From Desulfovibrio sp. (GTDB lineage Bacteria > Desulfobacterota > Desulfovibrionia > Desulfovibrionales > Desulfovibrionaceae), in assembly GCA_031271265.1 (NCBI GenBank), contig JAISWB010000096.1, forward strand, positions 1 to 64,000: 64,000 bases of DNA. Reading direction: 5' to 3'. Of the stretch, positions 26,327 to 35,266 are shown one piece after another. The position numbers and the translations under genes were made by a program. Below the pieces are notes generated by a model. That model ran no database searches. It was given only the letters and a program-made list of their open reading frames with translations, and was not told the DNA's origin. How positions within the stretch are numbered: the stretch's first letter is position 1; each line of letters opens with the position of its first letter.

Positions 26327-26965
26327 TTATTCCAGGCTGATGCCGCGTTCTTCCAGAACAGCCGTGACCTGATTGTAGACATCATCAAGGGGCTGCGAGG
26401 CGTCCACCGTGCGGCAGCGTTGCGGATATTGCGCAGCCAAGGCCAGGTAGCCCTGCCGGATGCGCCGGTGGAAATCCAGGCGTTCAGTTTCAAAGCGGCC
26501 CTGAGTGACGGCAACTCCTGCATCCAGATTGCGCCGGCGGGCGCGTTCCAGGCTGGTTTCAGGGTCCAGATCAAAGATGATCGTGAGGTCGGGCCACAGG
26601 CCGCCGGTGGCGAACCCGCACAGGCTGGTCAGCCGCTCCAGGTTCATCTCCCGTCCGTGTCCCTGATAGCAGAGCGTTGAGTCTATGTAGCGGTCGGAGA
26701 ACACGATGTCTCCCCGTTCCAGGGCGGGGGAGATGACCTCGCTCACATGCTGGGAGCGGTCGGCAAGGTACAGGAACAGTTCCGCCTCTTTCGTCAGGTT
26801 GCTCCGCTTGTCCAGAAGCAGGGCACGGAGTGACCTGCCGAGTTCGCTGCCTCCCGGTTCGAGAGTTCGCACAAAGGAAATGCCTTCATCGGAAAGGGCG
26901 GGGCACAAGCGGTCCAGAATGCTTGTCTTTCCCGAGCCTTCAATACCTTCAAAGGTAATAAACAT
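26327..26965 (-). CDS. tmk: Thymidylate kinase
   Basis: Tmk phosphorylates dTMP to dTDP for DNA synthesis. The 212-residue protein starts MFITFEGIEGSGKTS (P-loop), then TLEPGGSELGRSLRALLLD and SDRYIDSTLCYQGHGRE, the DR(Y/F) motif that positions dTMP. LID-region arginines appear as LERARRRNLDAG. The length is standard. It lies 49 bp downstream of the HD-domain gene on the same strand, probably one operon. Confidence 0.95.
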   Translation of the reverse strand: MFITFEGIEGSGKTSILDRLCPALSDEGISFVRTLEPGGSELGRSLRALLLDKRSNLTKEAELFLYLADRSQHVSEVISPALERGDIVFSDRYIDSTLCYQGHGREMNLERLTSLCGFATGGLWPDLTIIFDLDPETSLERARRRNLDAGVAVTQGRFETERLDFHRRIRQGYLALAAQYPQRCRTVDASQPLDDVYNQVTAVLEERGISLE

Positions 26966-27014
26966 GGTGCGCGTCCTGTATTTCGTATTCGGTTTTCAAT
27001 ACTGTGTCCGTACA

Positions 27015-28187
27015 TTATTCCTGATGCCGGCCTGCCGGCCGGAGTGAAGATTCTCCCTGAACGCCGAACAGGGACAGTCCTTGTTCTCCCGGCCTGCCGC
27101 CCTTGCCGGCCCGCACGCGCGGCGCGGGAAGCGGTACGTCGGCGTTGCGCGGGGCGGGAGGTTCGCTGCGCCCCCCTGCTTCGGCGTCCGCCGGCGGAGC
27201 GTCGGGGTCGCGCAGGGGGGGAGAAGGGCTTGCCGGGGCGCGGTAGAGAAAGCGTTCCAGCGGCGCATTGTAGTCGGACCAGTCGCCTTCCTCAACACCC
27301 GCCAGGGCGTCTTCCACCTGTTTGAGCTTGGCGTCGAGCATGTCCGCATAGTGCAGGGCCAGAGCCTCCGCGCTGGCAGGCAGGCGGGGGGCGCCGAATT
27401 CATGGGAGCCGTGGTGGCTCAGAACCATGTGTTCCAGGTGCTGCGCGAGTTCTTCCTCAAGGCCTGCCTGCCGCACGAAGCCGCCCAGCATGTCCGTGAA
27501 GAGGCCGATGTGCCCGATGAGGCGTCCGGGCGTGGTATAGTCGACGGCCGGACCCGGACGCAGTTCCCGGAGTTTGCCCAGATCGTGGCATACCGCGCCG
27601 GCAAAAAGCGCCTGCCTGTCCAGTGCCGGGTAATGGTCGGCGATGCGCAGGCAGAGGCGGGCGACGGACAGGGTATGTTCCAGAAGCCCGCCGGCATAGG
27701 CGTGGTGCAGGGATTTGGCCGCCGGGGCGATGCGCAGGGCAGGGGCGATATCCGGGTCCGCCAGCAGGGCGAGGATGAGCTTGCGCCAGGGGGCGTGGGT
27801 CAGGGTGTCGCCGGCGAGGTCGGTGAGCTCGCGCAGCATGTCGTCCGGATTGCGTTTCGAGGCGGGCAGGAAGAGCGCCATATCCAGCGCCTGTTGCGCC
27901 GCCTCGTCCAGCATGCGCAGTTCGTCGACCACGAGATCGGGTTTGTCGCGCCAACTCCCGACCCGCCCTTTGATCCATACCAGAGCCCCCGGCGCAAGGT
28001 CCCGGTAATTGCGGCTTTGCGGGCTCCAGATTTTGCCGGGTATGCTGCCCGTGGCGTCTTTAAACTCCAGCAGCCAGTAGGGGCCGTTTTTGGACTGATT
28101 CAGCCTTGCGGCGGAAAGGACGAAGATGTCGGCCGCCTCGTCGCCCGGCTTGAGTTCTTCGACAAAACATTGTTTGTTTGCAGACAT
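27015..28187 (-). CDS. OB-fold/HD-domain 3'-5' exoribonuclease (YhaM-like)
   Basis: A 390-residue protein. Residues 1-100 are an OB-fold nucleic-acid binding part (YWLLEFKDATGSIPGKIWSP, GALVWIKGRVG). Residues 145-300 are an HD phosphohydrolase domain with HHAYAGGLLEHTLSVA, GAVCHDLGKLRE and MVLSHHGSHEFG. This is the build of YhaM-type exoribonucleases, also called CMP-binding factor. After residue 330 a Pro/Ala/Arg-rich disordered tail of 60 residues follows, longer than usual. I start at ATG 28187 because the extra 53 codons of the ORF cover a repeat-containing intergenic region. Confidence 0.85.
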   Translation of the reverse strand: MSANKQCFVEELKPGDEAADIFVLSAARLNQSKNGPYWLLEFKDATGSIPGKIWSPQSRNYRDLAPGALVWIKGRVGSWRDKPDLVVDELRMLDEAAQQALDMALFLPASKRNPDDMLRELTDLAGDTLTHAPWRKLILALLADPDIAPALRIAPAAKSLHHAYAGGLLEHTLSVARLCLRIADHYPALDRQALFAGAVCHDLGKLRELRPGPAVDYTTPGRLIGHIGLFTDMLGGFVRQAGLEEELAQHLEHMVLSHHGSHEFGAPRLPASAEALALHYADMLDAKLKQVEDALAGVEEGDWSDYNAPLERFLYRAPASPSPPLRDPDAPPADAEAGGRSEPPAPRNADVPLPAPRVRAGKGGRPGEQGLSLFGVQGESSLRPAGRHQE

Positions 28188-28299
28188 AAATAATTGCTTT
28201 GCGTAAACGCGGGCGGCTTCCCGCCCGCGTTGAAACGGCAAACACAGAAACCGGACTCCTGATTCCCCCGCATCCTTGATTACCGGTTCAGCGAGTTGC

Positions 28300-28362
28300 T
28301 TGGAGGGGCCGGGGGAAATCATTCCCCCCGGCGGAGTTTGGGGCAAAGCCCCAATTAATCAG
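28300..28362. repeat. Intergenic GGGGCA(A/G)(A/C)GCCCC hairpin repeat, copy 1
   Basis: CCCCCCGGCGGAGTTTGGGGCAAAGCCCC followed by AATTAATCAGTGCTTCC. The GGGGCAAAGCCCC hairpin and the flanking CCGGCGG...TTTGGGGC block recur at 32328, 47700 (inverted) and 63755. Confidence 0.75.
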
Positions 28363-28369
28363 TGCTTCC

Positions 28370-30517
28370 TTATTTAAGCTGACGGGCCAAAAGTTCGGAG
28401 ATGTGCTCGACCTTGACCTTATTGCCGCGTTTTTCTTCACCGCCGCGGAGCTGTATCACGCAGCCGGGGCAGTCGGCAACAATGGTCGCGGCCCCTGAAG
28501 CTTCCAGGTTGTCCAGTTTGTTCTTCAATATCTGTTCGGATATTTCCGGAAACTTCATGGAATAGGTGCCGCCGAAGCCGCAGCAGACGTCTTCTTCTTT
28601 GGCTTCCTTGTAGTCGGAGGCGGCGCGGATCAGGTTCCTCGGCTGTTCGGTCACGCCCAGGCCGCGGCAGAGGTGGCAGGCCGAGTGGTAGCCGACGGCC
28701 TGACCGGAGTTGCGGAAGGCGTCTTCCTTCATGCCGAGTACGTCGTACACGAAGGAACTGAAGTCCCGGACCCTGGAGGCAAACTGCTGTGCTTCCGTGC
28801 GCAGGGGCGAGTCGGTGAGCAGTTCGTCGTAGTGGTTCTTTATGTGCGAGGCGCAGGAAGCGCAGAGGGTGACGATGTAATCCAGACGGGCAGGGTCGAA
28901 GGCCTTGATGTTGGCCTCGGCCGTACTTTCGGCGGCCTTGCGTTCGCCCATCATGCGCACCGGCAGCCCGCAGCAGCTTTGGCCCATGGGGAATTCCACG
29001 GAACAACCGCCCGCGGCCAGCACCTTGACGGCCGCTTCAAGCTGTTCGGGATACACGAAATCCTGGGCGCAGCCGGCAAAAAGGCCCACGCGCAGCCTGC
29101 CGTTCGCGGGCAGACTTTTCGCAATATCTTTCCAGCGGTCGCGGAAGGCCTTGGAGGCGATGGCCGGCAGCGCCCTGAACCCCTGCCCTTTCATGAATAT
29201 CTGCGGCAGGTGGCGGATGTACGGCGTCCCTCCGGTGACCGGGCGCTGGGCGAATTTGCCGAAGCGCAGCAGGCTGTGGAAGAGCTTGCGGTTTTCCAGT
29301 ACCTTGGCGAGCAGTGTGGACTCGGCGGGCGCGCCTTCCTCCTCCACCAGGCGGGCGCGAATTTCCTGGATGATGCCGGGCAGGTCTATGCCCGCCGCGC
29401 AGACGTCCTTGCACGCCTCGCAGTTGATGCAGTTCTGAACCAGGTTGCGGGCGTTTTCCCGGCCGTGGAAGAAATAGGTCAGGATAAGGCCGATGGCCCC
29501 GATGTAGACATAGCCCATCTTGTGCCCGCCCACCAGGCGGTACACGGGACAGACGTTGGCGCAGGCGCCGCAACGCACGCAACGCAGCGCGCTTTTACAG
29601 ATTTCGTCCTTGGCCAGAGCCGTGCGGCCGTTGTCAAGAAAGATGACGTGCATGATCTTGCGCTTGTCGGGCGTCAGGGTATTTTCCGGCGCCCCGGTCA
29701 TCCAGGACACATAGGTGGTGATGGCCTGGGCGGTAGCGTTGCGCGGCAGCACCCGGATAATGCGCAGGGCGTCGTGGATGTTCGGCACCAGTTTGTCTAT
29801 GCCCGCCAGGGCCACATGCACGCGGGGCAGGGTGGTGGTCAGACGTCCGTTGCCTTCATTGGTGCAGACGCCGACGGTGCCCGTATCCGCGACGGCGAAG
29901 TTGGCGCCGGAAATGCCCATGTCTGCGTTGGCGAAGCGGGAACGCAGTTCCCGCCTGGCCACCTTGACCAGTTTTCCGATATCGCTGTCCTGTTTCAGCT
30001 TGGTCTCGTCCGTAAAGGTATCCGCCACCTGGTAGCGGGAAAGGTGTATGGCGGGCATGACCATGTGCGTCGGTCCCTCGTGACGCAGTTGGATGATCCA
30101 TTCGCCGAGATCCGTTTCCACGACTTTACAGCCGGCGTCTTCCAGGGCGTGGTTGACGTGGATTTCCTCGGCGGTCATGGACTTGGATTTGATGACCAGT
30201 TTACAGTTGTTGTCTGTAGCGATTTTACAGATCAGTTCGTTGGCTTCCGCGGCGGTCGCGACCCTGTGCACATGCACGCCGCGTTTTTCGGCCTCGGCCT
30301 TGAACTGCGCGTACATCGCGTCGAGATGCGTGAGTCCCTCGTCCTTGGCCGCGGCGATTTCCTCAATGAGTTCTTTTTCGTTGATGTCGGCGAAAATGTT
30401 GAGGCGGTTGGCCTTGTAGGCCACGGCGAACTTGTCCAGGGTTTCGCGCAGATAGGAATTTTCCAGCGATTCGTTCAGGCGGCCCCGGTATTCTTTCATG
30501 GTTTCTGCGCTGTGCAT
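28370..30517 (-). CDS. Fused L-lactate dehydrogenase iron-sulfur protein (LutB/LldF + LldE-like)
   Basis: A 715-residue cytoplasmic iron-sulfur protein. Residues 60-290 are a LUD domain (KLVIKSKSMTAEEIHVNHALE; NADMGISGANFAVADTGTVG). Two 4Fe-4S clusters follow: ALRCVRCGACANVCPVYR and NCINCEACKDVCAAGI. The last 250 residues carry two CCG domains (FAGCAQDFVYPEQ...GQSCCGLP; YHSACHLCRG...CCGFGGTYS). It merges what are separate LutA/E and LutB proteins in Bacillus, as in the Desulfovibrio lactate operon (DVU3033 type). ATG 30517 follows GGAGGCTTGAAG, 2 bp after the LutC-like stop. It likely passes lactate electrons to the membrane. Confidence 0.9.
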   Translation of the reverse strand: MHSAETMKEYRGRLNESLENSYLRETLDKFAVAYKANRLNIFADINEKELIEEIAAAKDEGLTHLDAMYAQFKAEAEKRGVHVHRVATAAEANELICKIATDNNCKLVIKSKSMTAEEIHVNHALEDAGCKVVETDLGEWIIQLRHEGPTHMVMPAIHLSRYQVADTFTDETKLKQDSDIGKLVKVARRELRSRFANADMGISGANFAVADTGTVGVCTNEGNGRLTTTLPRVHVALAGIDKLVPNIHDALRIIRVLPRNATAQAITTYVSWMTGAPENTLTPDKRKIMHVIFLDNGRTALAKDEICKSALRCVRCGACANVCPVYRLVGGHKMGYVYIGAIGLILTYFFHGRENARNLVQNCINCEACKDVCAAGIDLPGIIQEIRARLVEEEGAPAESTLLAKVLENRKLFHSLLRFGKFAQRPVTGGTPYIRHLPQIFMKGQGFRALPAIASKAFRDRWKDIAKSLPANGRLRVGLFAGCAQDFVYPEQLEAAVKVLAAGGCSVEFPMGQSCCGLPVRMMGERKAAESTAEANIKAFDPARLDYIVTLCASCASHIKNHYDELLTDSPLRTEAQQFASRVRDFSSFVYDVLGMKEDAFRNSGQAVGYHSACHLCRGLGVTEQPRNLIRAASDYKEAKEEDVCCGFGGTYSMKFPEISEQILKNKLDNLEASGAATIVADCPGCVIQLRGGEEKRGNKVKVEHISELLARQLK

Positions 30518-30519
30518 CT

Positions 30520-31134
30520 TCAAGCCTCCATAAGAGCGATGTGCAGTTCAAGGGGGCCGTGCACGCCCAGAGTGAGGACGCGTTCAATGTCGGCCGTGCG
30601 GCTGGCGCCGGAAATGAACGCCGTGTACATGACGCCTTTTTCCATAAGTTTCTGCAGGTACGGTTCCACGTCGTAGGATGTTTTTTTGATTTGGGATTTT
30701 TTCAGGGCCACCACATGAATTTCGGCGACCATGGTCGCGAGGCGGATGTCTTCGCTCATACACTCGAGGATGGTGGTGGCGGTTTCGGCGACGGCGCCGT
30801 CCGCCGTGGTAAAGGCCACGTCGATGCCTTCCAGGTGTCCGCGCATGCCCGCGCGCAGCATGTCGAAACCTTTGCCCGCGCTCAGTTCGGCCACGGCGGC
30901 GTACTCCTTCTCCGTCAGGTTCGGGGCGCAGAAGGTCTTTTTATCCGCCTTGGTTATCCCGGCTGACGTTTGTTCCGTGCCGCAATAGATACGTTCGCAA
31001 AAGTCTTTTTTTTCGCACACATCCAAGGCATAGGCCGCGGCTTCCGCCATGTCCTTCACCTCGACGACCTTGATGGAGACAGGCGCGGCTTTTTGCTTGA
31101 ACAGTTCAACGGCTTCTTTGTCGATAATCGCCAT
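30520..31134 (-). CDS. LUD-domain lactate utilisation protein (LutC-like)
   Basis: A 204-residue LUD protein, the third component of LutABC-type lactate dehydrogenases. It has YCGTEQTSAGITKAD, GIDVAFTTADGAVAETATTILE and MYTAFISGASRTADIERVLTLGVHGP, the usual C-terminal signature GxSxTADIE. ATG 31134 follows CGGAGGTCTT, 12 codons inside the ORF-track frame. It precedes the fused iron-sulfur gene with a 2-bp gap and follows the BioD-like gene by 62 bp. Confidence 0.9.
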   Translation of the reverse strand: MAIIDKEAVELFKQKAAPVSIKVVEVKDMAEAAAYALDVCEKKDFCERIYCGTEQTSAGITKADKKTFCAPNLTEKEYAAVAELSAGKGFDMLRAGMRGHLEGIDVAFTTADGAVAETATTILECMSEDIRLATMVAEIHVVALKKSQIKKTSYDVEPYLQKLMEKGVMYTAFISGASRTADIERVLTLGVHGPLELHIALMEA

Positions 31135-31196
31135 AAGACCTCCGCAGCGGTTATAATGTTGATTTCGCACGGCGCCCGCGCAGGGTTGCCGAACAT

Positions 31197-32261
31197 TCAG
31201 TTTATACTATCAAGAATCGCGCGGATAGCAAGGGAATTTTCCACGAGCCTGACGCCCGCGCGCAGTTGTTTGAGGTCGCGTATTTTTTTTGCCTTGAAGA
31301 TGCGCGCCGTATTGCGGGCGGTGCGGTAGGCGTCTTCGCGCACGCGGATGAGGACGACGTTTTTTTCTTCGGCCCTGGCCCGGATCATTTCCGGGGGGCC
31401 TGCATTGCCGGTCAGGATTATGCAGGGACAGCCCGCGCATATGGCGGCGATCTGCAGATCAGGGCGGTCGCCGCCGGTAATGACCACGCAGTCCGTGCGC
31501 CTGTGCAGGTGCAGCATGAAATTGTCCGCCTGCATGGCGCCGATCAGGAAATCGGCGACCATGCCGGTGGCCTGCCCGTTGCCGGCGATGATGCGGCCGT
31601 TGAGGCTGTGCGCCAGATCAATCATGCGCACGGCGGCCAGGGCGGCTTCGTGCCGTATGCAGCCGAGCACCGGCACACCGCGCCCGTGCAGCCAGGGGAG
31701 CAGGATATCGGTTGCGGCGCGGCGGTCGTCGTCATGCACGTCGTTGAGGACAACACCGATCAGGGCATCGCCCAGATCGTCGCGGACCGCGAGCAGGCGG
31801 TCCAGGTTCACGCGCGGGTGAAAACGCAGGGTGAGCAGCACTTTCAGGCCCAGCTCCCGGACCACGACCGTCCCGCCGGCCCCGGCGCAGTGCCCGGCAT
31901 AGGGAAAGCTCCCCACGCCGGAAACGAGGCAGACGTCCTTGCCCGCCGCAAGCGTCCCGTAGGCGTCGACGATGCGTTGCATGGCGTTCTCGTGTTTCTC
32001 GTGCAGGACGGGCGAATAGATGTCCTCGGGCAACATGACCGGGGTGAGCCGGTCCGGCGGGGCTTCCTGGCCGAGCACTTCCTGCACCATCATGGCGTCC
32101 GTGTCGCCGGGGACGTCGTCTTTTTTGCCGGGGATGCAGCCTACGGGTTTCATGTAACCGACAGAAAGGCCCGCCTTTCGGAACAGCAGGCCGAGGGAAA
32201 AGGCGAGCAGGCTCTTGCCCGCCCGCGGCGTTATGGAGCCGATGTAGAGACCAGCGCCCAT
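31197..32261 (-). CDS. BioD-like ATPase with DRTGG domain (DVU3031 type)
   Basis: A 354-residue protein: an N-terminal P-loop ATPase of the dethiobiotin-synthetase/CobQ kind (LYIGSITPRAGKSLLAFSLG, VGYMKPVGC, VSGVGSFPYAG) and a C-terminal DRTGG domain (DCVVITGGDRPDLQIAA). The same combination occurs at the N terminus of some phosphotransacetylases, but no Pta catalytic part follows. In Desulfovibrio the gene sits with pta, ackA and the lut genes, so a regulatory role in acetyl-phosphate or lactate metabolism is inferred. It is the first of three co-oriented genes here; pta, ackA and lactate permease are not in the window. Confidence 0.82.
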   Translation of the reverse strand: MGAGLYIGSITPRAGKSLLAFSLGLLFRKAGLSVGYMKPVGCIPGKKDDVPGDTDAMMVQEVLGQEAPPDRLTPVMLPEDIYSPVLHEKHENAMQRIVDAYGTLAAGKDVCLVSGVGSFPYAGHCAGAGGTVVVRELGLKVLLTLRFHPRVNLDRLLAVRDDLGDALIGVVLNDVHDDDRRAATDILLPWLHGRGVPVLGCIRHEAALAAVRMIDLAHSLNGRIIAGNGQATGMVADFLIGAMQADNFMLHLHRRTDCVVITGGDRPDLQIAAICAGCPCIILTGNAGPPEMIRARAEEKNVVLIRVREDAYRTARNTARIFKAKKIRDLKQLRAGVRLVENSLAIRAILDSIN

Positions 32262-32327
32262 TCAGTCCTCCGTTCGCTCTTCCGCTAAGGCTTCCCCTGC
32301 GCCCCGGATTGCTGTTTCAACGCGTTA

Positions 32328-32450
32328 CGTTTGAGGAGGTTCGAGGAAAATCGTTCCCCCGGCAGGAGTCGGCCTGAGCCGGCGCAAGGACGACTGGACA
32401 GAGTCCCGGCGGGGTTTGGGGCAGCGCTCCAAGTAAACAGCGTTTCCCGA
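32328..32450. repeat. Intergenic GGGGCAGCGC hairpin repeat, copy 2
   Basis: TCGGCCTGAGCCGGCGCAAG and TCCCGGCGGGGTTTGGGGCAGCGCTCC followed by AAGTAAACAGCGTTTCCCG. Both blocks recur at 63755-63850; the second recurs inverted at 47700. Confidence 0.75.
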
Positions 32451-32471
32451 TGCCGCGTTCCGGCGTCGGCA

Positions 32472-34145
32472 TTACTTGGCGGCGGCCGCGGCGAACAGCC
32501 GCTCGGCCTCCTCCCGCAACGCGTACTTGCGTATTTTTTTGCTGCCGGTCATGGGAAAGGACTCCACAAAGGCCATGAAGCGCGGCACCTTGTGCCAGGC
32601 TATCCTGCCTTTGCAATAGGCGCGCACTTCTTTCCGGGTAATGGTCACGCCTTCTTTGGGGATGATGAAGGCGACCACGTCTTCGCCGTAGCGCCGGCTG
32701 CGCACGCCCACCACCTGCACATCCGAGATTTTGTCCATTTCCAGCAGAAAATCTTCTATTTCACGGGGATAAATATTCTCCCCGCCCCTGATGATCATGT
32801 CCTTGATGCGGCCGTTGATGACCACGTAATCCTTTTCGTCCATGATGCCCACGTCGCCGGTACGCAGCCGGCCGTCCGCGGTGATTACTTCCCGCGTTTC
32901 TTCGGGCATCTTGTAGTAGCCTTTCATCACGTTGTAGCCCCTGCACACCACCTCGCCGGGCGTGCCGCGCGGCATTTCCACGGTGCGCTCCGGCAGGGCG
33001 TCGGGGTCGGCGATGAGTACCTCGATGCCCGGCATGGGGCGGCCGACGGTTTCGGTTTTGCGCGCGAAATCGTCGTCGGCCGTGGTTTGGGTCATCACCG
33101 GCGAGGCTTCGGTCAGTCCGTAACAGTTGGTCAGATCCTTGAGATACATTTCTTCGACAGCCCTGCGCATGAGCGGCGGGGGACAGACCGAGCCGGCCAT
33201 GATGCCGGTGCGCAGCGAAGTGAGGTCGTAGCGGGGGAAGCGCTTGTGATCCATCATGGCCAGGTACATGGAGGGTACCCCATGCACGGCCGTGCAGCGC
33301 TCTTTTTGTATGGCATCGAGTACTTTCAGGGGATTGAAGGCGTCGATGATCACCAGGCTTGTGCAGTGATTGACGGCGGCCATGACGCCGAGCACGGAAC
33401 CGAAGCAGTGGAACAGGGGCACGCACAGACAGAGGCGGTCGTCGGCCGTGAAGCGCATGTTCCGTCCTATCCACCAGCCGTTGTTTTGGATGTTCACATG
33501 GCTCAGCATCACGCCCTTGGGAAAGCCGGTGGTGCCGGAGGTGTACTGCATCTGCACCACGTCGTGCGGGGCAACCGCGGCCTGCCGCGCGGTGTAGTCC
33601 GCGTCGGAAACGCTCCCGGCCCGTTCCGTGACACGGCCCAGGCCCATGATGCCGCACGCGCCCTCCTCATCCATGAGGAAGACCCTGCGCAGGAAGGGGA
33701 AATCGGCGGAGCGCAGGTCGTCCGACGGACGATCATGCAGTTCCGGAACAACGGATTCGAGGATGTTCAGAAAGTTATGGTCTTTGTAGGTATGGGCGAG
33801 AAACAGGGTGCCGCAGTCGCTCTGTTTGAGAAAATAGGCCAGTTCCCGGTCGCCGTAGCTGGTGTTGACGGTGACCAGCACGGCCCCGATGCGCGCTGCC
33901 GCGAACATCAGGGTCAGCCAGTGCGGCACGTTGGGCGCCCATATGCCTATTTTCGCGTCCCTGCCCACGCCGAAGGCGATGAGTCCTTTGGCCAGAGCTT
34001 CCGTATCGCGGGAAAATTCCGCCCAAGTCTGCCGCAACCCGGTATCAAAATAGACAACGGCTTCCCGGTTCGGAAAACGGGAAACCGCCTCGTCCAGCAT
34101 GCTGCCGAGGGTTTTTTCCTGCAGCATGAAAGTTTCAGAGCGCAT
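32472..34145 (-). CDS. Acyl-CoA synthetase (AMP-forming)
   Basis: A 557-residue ligase that activates a carboxylic acid to its CoA thioester through an acyl-AMP. The P-loop-like motif reads YTSGTTGFPKGVMLSH, the A5 region NCYGLTEASPVMTQT, A7 RTGDVGIMDE, A8 GRIKDMIIRGGENIYPREIE and the catalytic lysine lies in GSKKIRKYALR. The pattern matches medium/long-chain fatty acyl-CoA ligases. I start at ATG 34145; the ORF-track start 111 codons upstream overlaps the repeats before the NlpC gene. It may serve fatty-acid or branched-acid activation; no partner gene is close enough to decide. Confidence 0.88.
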   Translation of the reverse strand: MRSETFMLQEKTLGSMLDEAVSRFPNREAVVYFDTGLRQTWAEFSRDTEALAKGLIAFGVGRDAKIGIWAPNVPHWLTLMFAAARIGAVLVTVNTSYGDRELAYFLKQSDCGTLFLAHTYKDHNFLNILESVVPELHDRPSDDLRSADFPFLRRVFLMDEEGACGIMGLGRVTERAGSVSDADYTARQAAVAPHDVVQMQYTSGTTGFPKGVMLSHVNIQNNGWWIGRNMRFTADDRLCLCVPLFHCFGSVLGVMAAVNHCTSLVIIDAFNPLKVLDAIQKERCTAVHGVPSMYLAMMDHKRFPRYDLTSLRTGIMAGSVCPPPLMRRAVEEMYLKDLTNCYGLTEASPVMTQTTADDDFARKTETVGRPMPGIEVLIADPDALPERTVEMPRGTPGEVVCRGYNVMKGYYKMPEETREVITADGRLRTGDVGIMDEKDYVVINGRIKDMIIRGGENIYPREIEDFLLEMDKISDVQVVGVRSRRYGEDVVAFIIPKEGVTITRKEVRAYCKGRIAWHKVPRFMAFVESFPMTGSKKIRKYALREEAERLFAAAAAK

Positions 34146-34413
34146 GGTCGGCCTTGGTCGGAGGGTTGCGCAACACCGTTTTGCAGCCGCGCAGCATACA
34201 AAACGGCGTTCTATACCCCTTCGGGGCGCTAAAGGAAAGCCCCGGTATGCCGATAATAGTTTAGACTTTTTCAAGACTGCGCGGGGCGTGCGCGCGGCGG
34301 AGCGGCCTTGCCGGCGGACGGCAAAGCTACACCGCACGGACGCGGCATAGTTGAATATCAAGTAGGGACGACAGATGCGTTTGTCCAACGGCGCGGAGGC
34401 GGGCATGATCGGA

Positions 34414-34545
34414 CGGAATTTTCCCGGCGCGTTGCGTTTTCCGGTGCGGACCTTTCGGGATATGTTGCGCTTTCTCACGCGAAATTTTCCCGGCGGGGCG
34501 CGCTTTCAGCCGCGGCGTTTTCCCGGAGCGATGCGCCTGTTGTCG
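34414..34545. repeat. Four tandem 33-bp units over the NlpC/P60 start
   Basis: Units at 34414, 34447, 34480 and 34513, consensus CG-AATTTTCCCGG-G-G-TGCGCTTT. The last unit holds GGAGCGATG, the ribosome site and start of the lipoprotein gene. In frame they would encode an 11-residue repeat (RNFPGALRFPV, RNFPGGARFQP, RRFPGAMRLLS). Confidence 0.85.
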
Positions 34546-35001
34546 TTGTGCGCCGTTTGCCTGTTGCTTGCGCAGAGCGCGGGCTGTTCCCTGCGTTCGG
34601 GCGCAGGCGGCGGCGGGGAAGGGACGGCTTCGGGGCGCGCCGTGAGTAAGGTTGCCTTGAGCGCGGTTGGCGTGCCCTATCGCATCGGGGGCAGCACGCC
34701 GGAGAAAGGTTTCGATTGTTCGGGGCTTGTTTTTTGGGCCTACGCCCGCAACGGAGTCAAGGTGCCGCGCACGGCTGCGGAGCAGAGCGGGCTGGGTTCG
34801 TCCGTGCGCCGCTCCGAGTTGAAGCCGGGAGATATCCTGGTATTCAGGATTAAAAACGGCCTGCACACCGCCGTCTACGTCGGGGGAAGCCGCTTTGTTC
34901 ACAGCCCGAGCAGCGGCAAAAAGGTGCGTGTGGACAACATATCCGGCGATTACTGGAAAACCCGCCTCATTGCCGCGCGGCGCGTCCGGCAGATATATTG
35001 A
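34531..35001 (+). CDS. NlpC/P60-family peptidoglycan hydrolase lipoprotein
   Basis: From ATG 34531 (after CCCGGAGCG) the protein is 156 residues: a lipoprotein signal MRLLSLCAVCLLLAQSAGC with the lipidated cysteine at 19, then an NlpC/P60 domain, a cysteine endopeptidase of cell-wall stem peptides. Active residues are Cys in GFDCSGLVFWAYARNG and His in NGLHTAVYVGG, with FVHSPSSGKKVRVD after it. The ORF track starts 52 codons earlier at 34375; that would put four cationic 11-residue repeats before the signal peptide, which is unlikely for export but cannot be excluded. Confidence 0.85.
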   Translation: MRLLSLCAVCLLLAQSAGCSLRSGAGGGGEGTASGRAVSKVALSAVGVPYRIGGSTPEKGFDCSGLVFWAYARNGVKVPRTAAEQSGLGSSVRRSELKPGDILVFRIKNGLHTAVYVGGSRFVHSPSSGKKVRVDNISGDYWKTRLIAARRVRQIY

Positions 35002-35024
35002 GCCGCGTCCGGCAGATATATTGA
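34981..35024. repeat. 23-bp tandem duplication over the NlpC/P60 stop codon
   Basis: CGCGTCCGGCAGATATATTGA is present at 34981 and again at 35004 with period 23. The first copy ends with the TGA stop of the NlpC gene, so the duplicate repeats the gene's last codons outside the frame. Confidence 0.9.
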
Positions 35025-35112
35025 CTGGTAGGCAAACCTGTCTACCTTACCTTCCTCATCGGTGAGGGTCATGTGTGGAGGGCGGGCGCCGGCCCGGACC
35101 GACGCCATGTCG

Positions 35113-35168
35113 GCGGTGGAGATTTTTCGGAAGCGCAGGTCTTCAGCGGCGGAGATTTTTCGGAAGCG
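35113..35168. repeat. 33-bp-period duplication upstream of the glycosyltransferase
   Basis: GCGG(T/C)GGAGATTTTTCGGAAGCG occurs at 35113-35135 and 35146-35168, one mismatch in 23. It lies 100-150 bp before the glycosyltransferase start. Confidence 0.85.
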
Positions 35169-35266
35169 ATTGTATTTCTCAGGATACTGTATCAGTATAC
35201 TACGGTAATTATCACGCCGGATGCGCGCTGTTTCACTTGCCGCCGAGCATGAAAGGGGAACGGAGT

